From positions 1 to 30,797 of the forward strand of contig CAKSZU010000020.1 in assembly GCA_934526125.1 (NCBI GenBank): DNA of 30,797 nt, read 5' to 3'. This document shows, in pieces, positions 30,621 through 30,797 of this stretch. Under the pieces are notes generated by a model that saw only the letters and a program-made list of their open reading frames with translations, did not search any database and was not told the origin of the DNA. The DNA is from an uncultured Faecalibacterium sp. (GTDB lineage: Bacteria > Bacillota > Clostridia > Oscillospirales > Ruminococcaceae). Position numbers and translations under genes: made by a program. Every line of letters starts with the position of its first letter. Positions within the stretch are counted from its first letter, which is position 1.

Positions 30621-30797
30621 TTACTCTTCTTTGGACATTGCAATTACACATTCAACGGTTGATTGCGATTCCAAGGGGAATTCTCGAATCTCTTTTCCAT
30701 TATAGGGAACAGGGAAGGCGAATACAATGTTCCGAATCCAGTTGCCATCCGGCTGTTTTTCCGGGAAAATATCAATGCGCTCGATGAAGGCGCGCAT
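30621..30797 (-). CDS. C-terminal end of probable site-specific serine recombinase
   Basis: The minus-strand frame from the window edge to the TAA at 30623-30621 reads IERIDIFPEKQPDGNWIRNIVFAFPVPYNG and ends FPLESQSTVECVIAMSKEE. This matches the extreme C-terminus of large serine recombinases of Clostridial transposons and phages (segments of the IxIFPE..D/NG and STVECVxxMSK type). The catalytic domain lies outside the window, so the call is provisional. If right, an integrated element adjoins or covers the end of the window, and the RhuM fragment would be part of its cargo or a neighbour. Confidence 0.6.
   Translation of the reverse strand: MRAFIERIDIFPEKQPDGNWIRNIVFAFPVPYNGKEIREFPLESQSTVECVIAMSKEE

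Noticed and set aside
1..30797. CRISPR arrays, tRNA or rRNA genes, insertion-sequence ends
   Set aside because: No regularly spaced repeats, no tRNA-like cloverleaf and no paired terminal inverted repeats were seen by eye.

Overview
The window looks like a chromosomal segment of a high-GC, low-GC-phylum Firmicute, probably an Oscillospiraceae/Ruminococcaceae gut commensal related to Faecalibacterium, Gemmiger or Subdoligranulum. This is an inference from gene content: a glmS ribozyme, HemZ, the yabO-yabP-yabQ-divIC-yabR cluster, two pyrophosphate-type phosphofructokinases and a GH2 glycosidase, with GC-rich codon use throughout. No 16S gene is present, so the genus stays open.

Layout. Bases 1-4267 carry a tight plus-strand operon: the 3' end of a RelA/SpoT enzyme, dtd, a metallo-beta-lactamase-fold hydrolase, hemZ and a short nucleoside kinase. 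A small coiled-coil/zinc-ribbon protein with its own promoter follows. Bases 4988-8125 hold a stress and cell-cycle block: mazG, hup, rqcP (yabO), yabP, yabQ, a DivIC-like protein and a YabR-like S1 protein. Next come an rRNA N2-guanine methyltransferase, a DUF5685-like protein coupled to a membrane protein, and glmS behind a clear glmS self-cleaving ribozyme. From 13085 a strong promoter and a hairpin leader precede a GH2 glycosidase, then a cupin gene. On the minus strand a MATE exporter and a MarR regulator abut a 5'-truncated carboxymuconolactone decarboxylase remnant; galU and a RING-type zinc/membrane protein follow. prfB lies on the plus strand. Two tandem PPi-type phosphofructokinases (minus) are divergent from an SGNH hydrolase (plus). 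typA (minus) and a beta-CASP nuclease-like protein (plus) end the core region.

From about 29,300 to the end the sequence changes character. It becomes AT-richer and all recognisable pieces lie on the minus strand: an unrecognised protein whose frame runs through a terminator, an internally deleted RhuM-family gene, and the C-terminus of what is probably a serine recombinase entering from beyond the window. I read this as the decaying edge of a mobile element.

How it fits together. Most of the window is housekeeping: alarmone turnover, translation quality control (Dtd, RqcP, RF2, TypA, S1 protein, methyltransferase), nucleotide sanitation (MazG), heme synthesis, amino-sugar and UDP-glucose supply (GlmS, GalU) and PPi-linked glycolysis. 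I found no strongly supported new defence or biosynthetic system. The observations most worth following are RNA leaders (before the GH2 gene and before the phosphofructokinases), the marR/decarboxylase junction, and the broken RhuM locus. All coordinates and motif positions were worked out by eye from the sequence.
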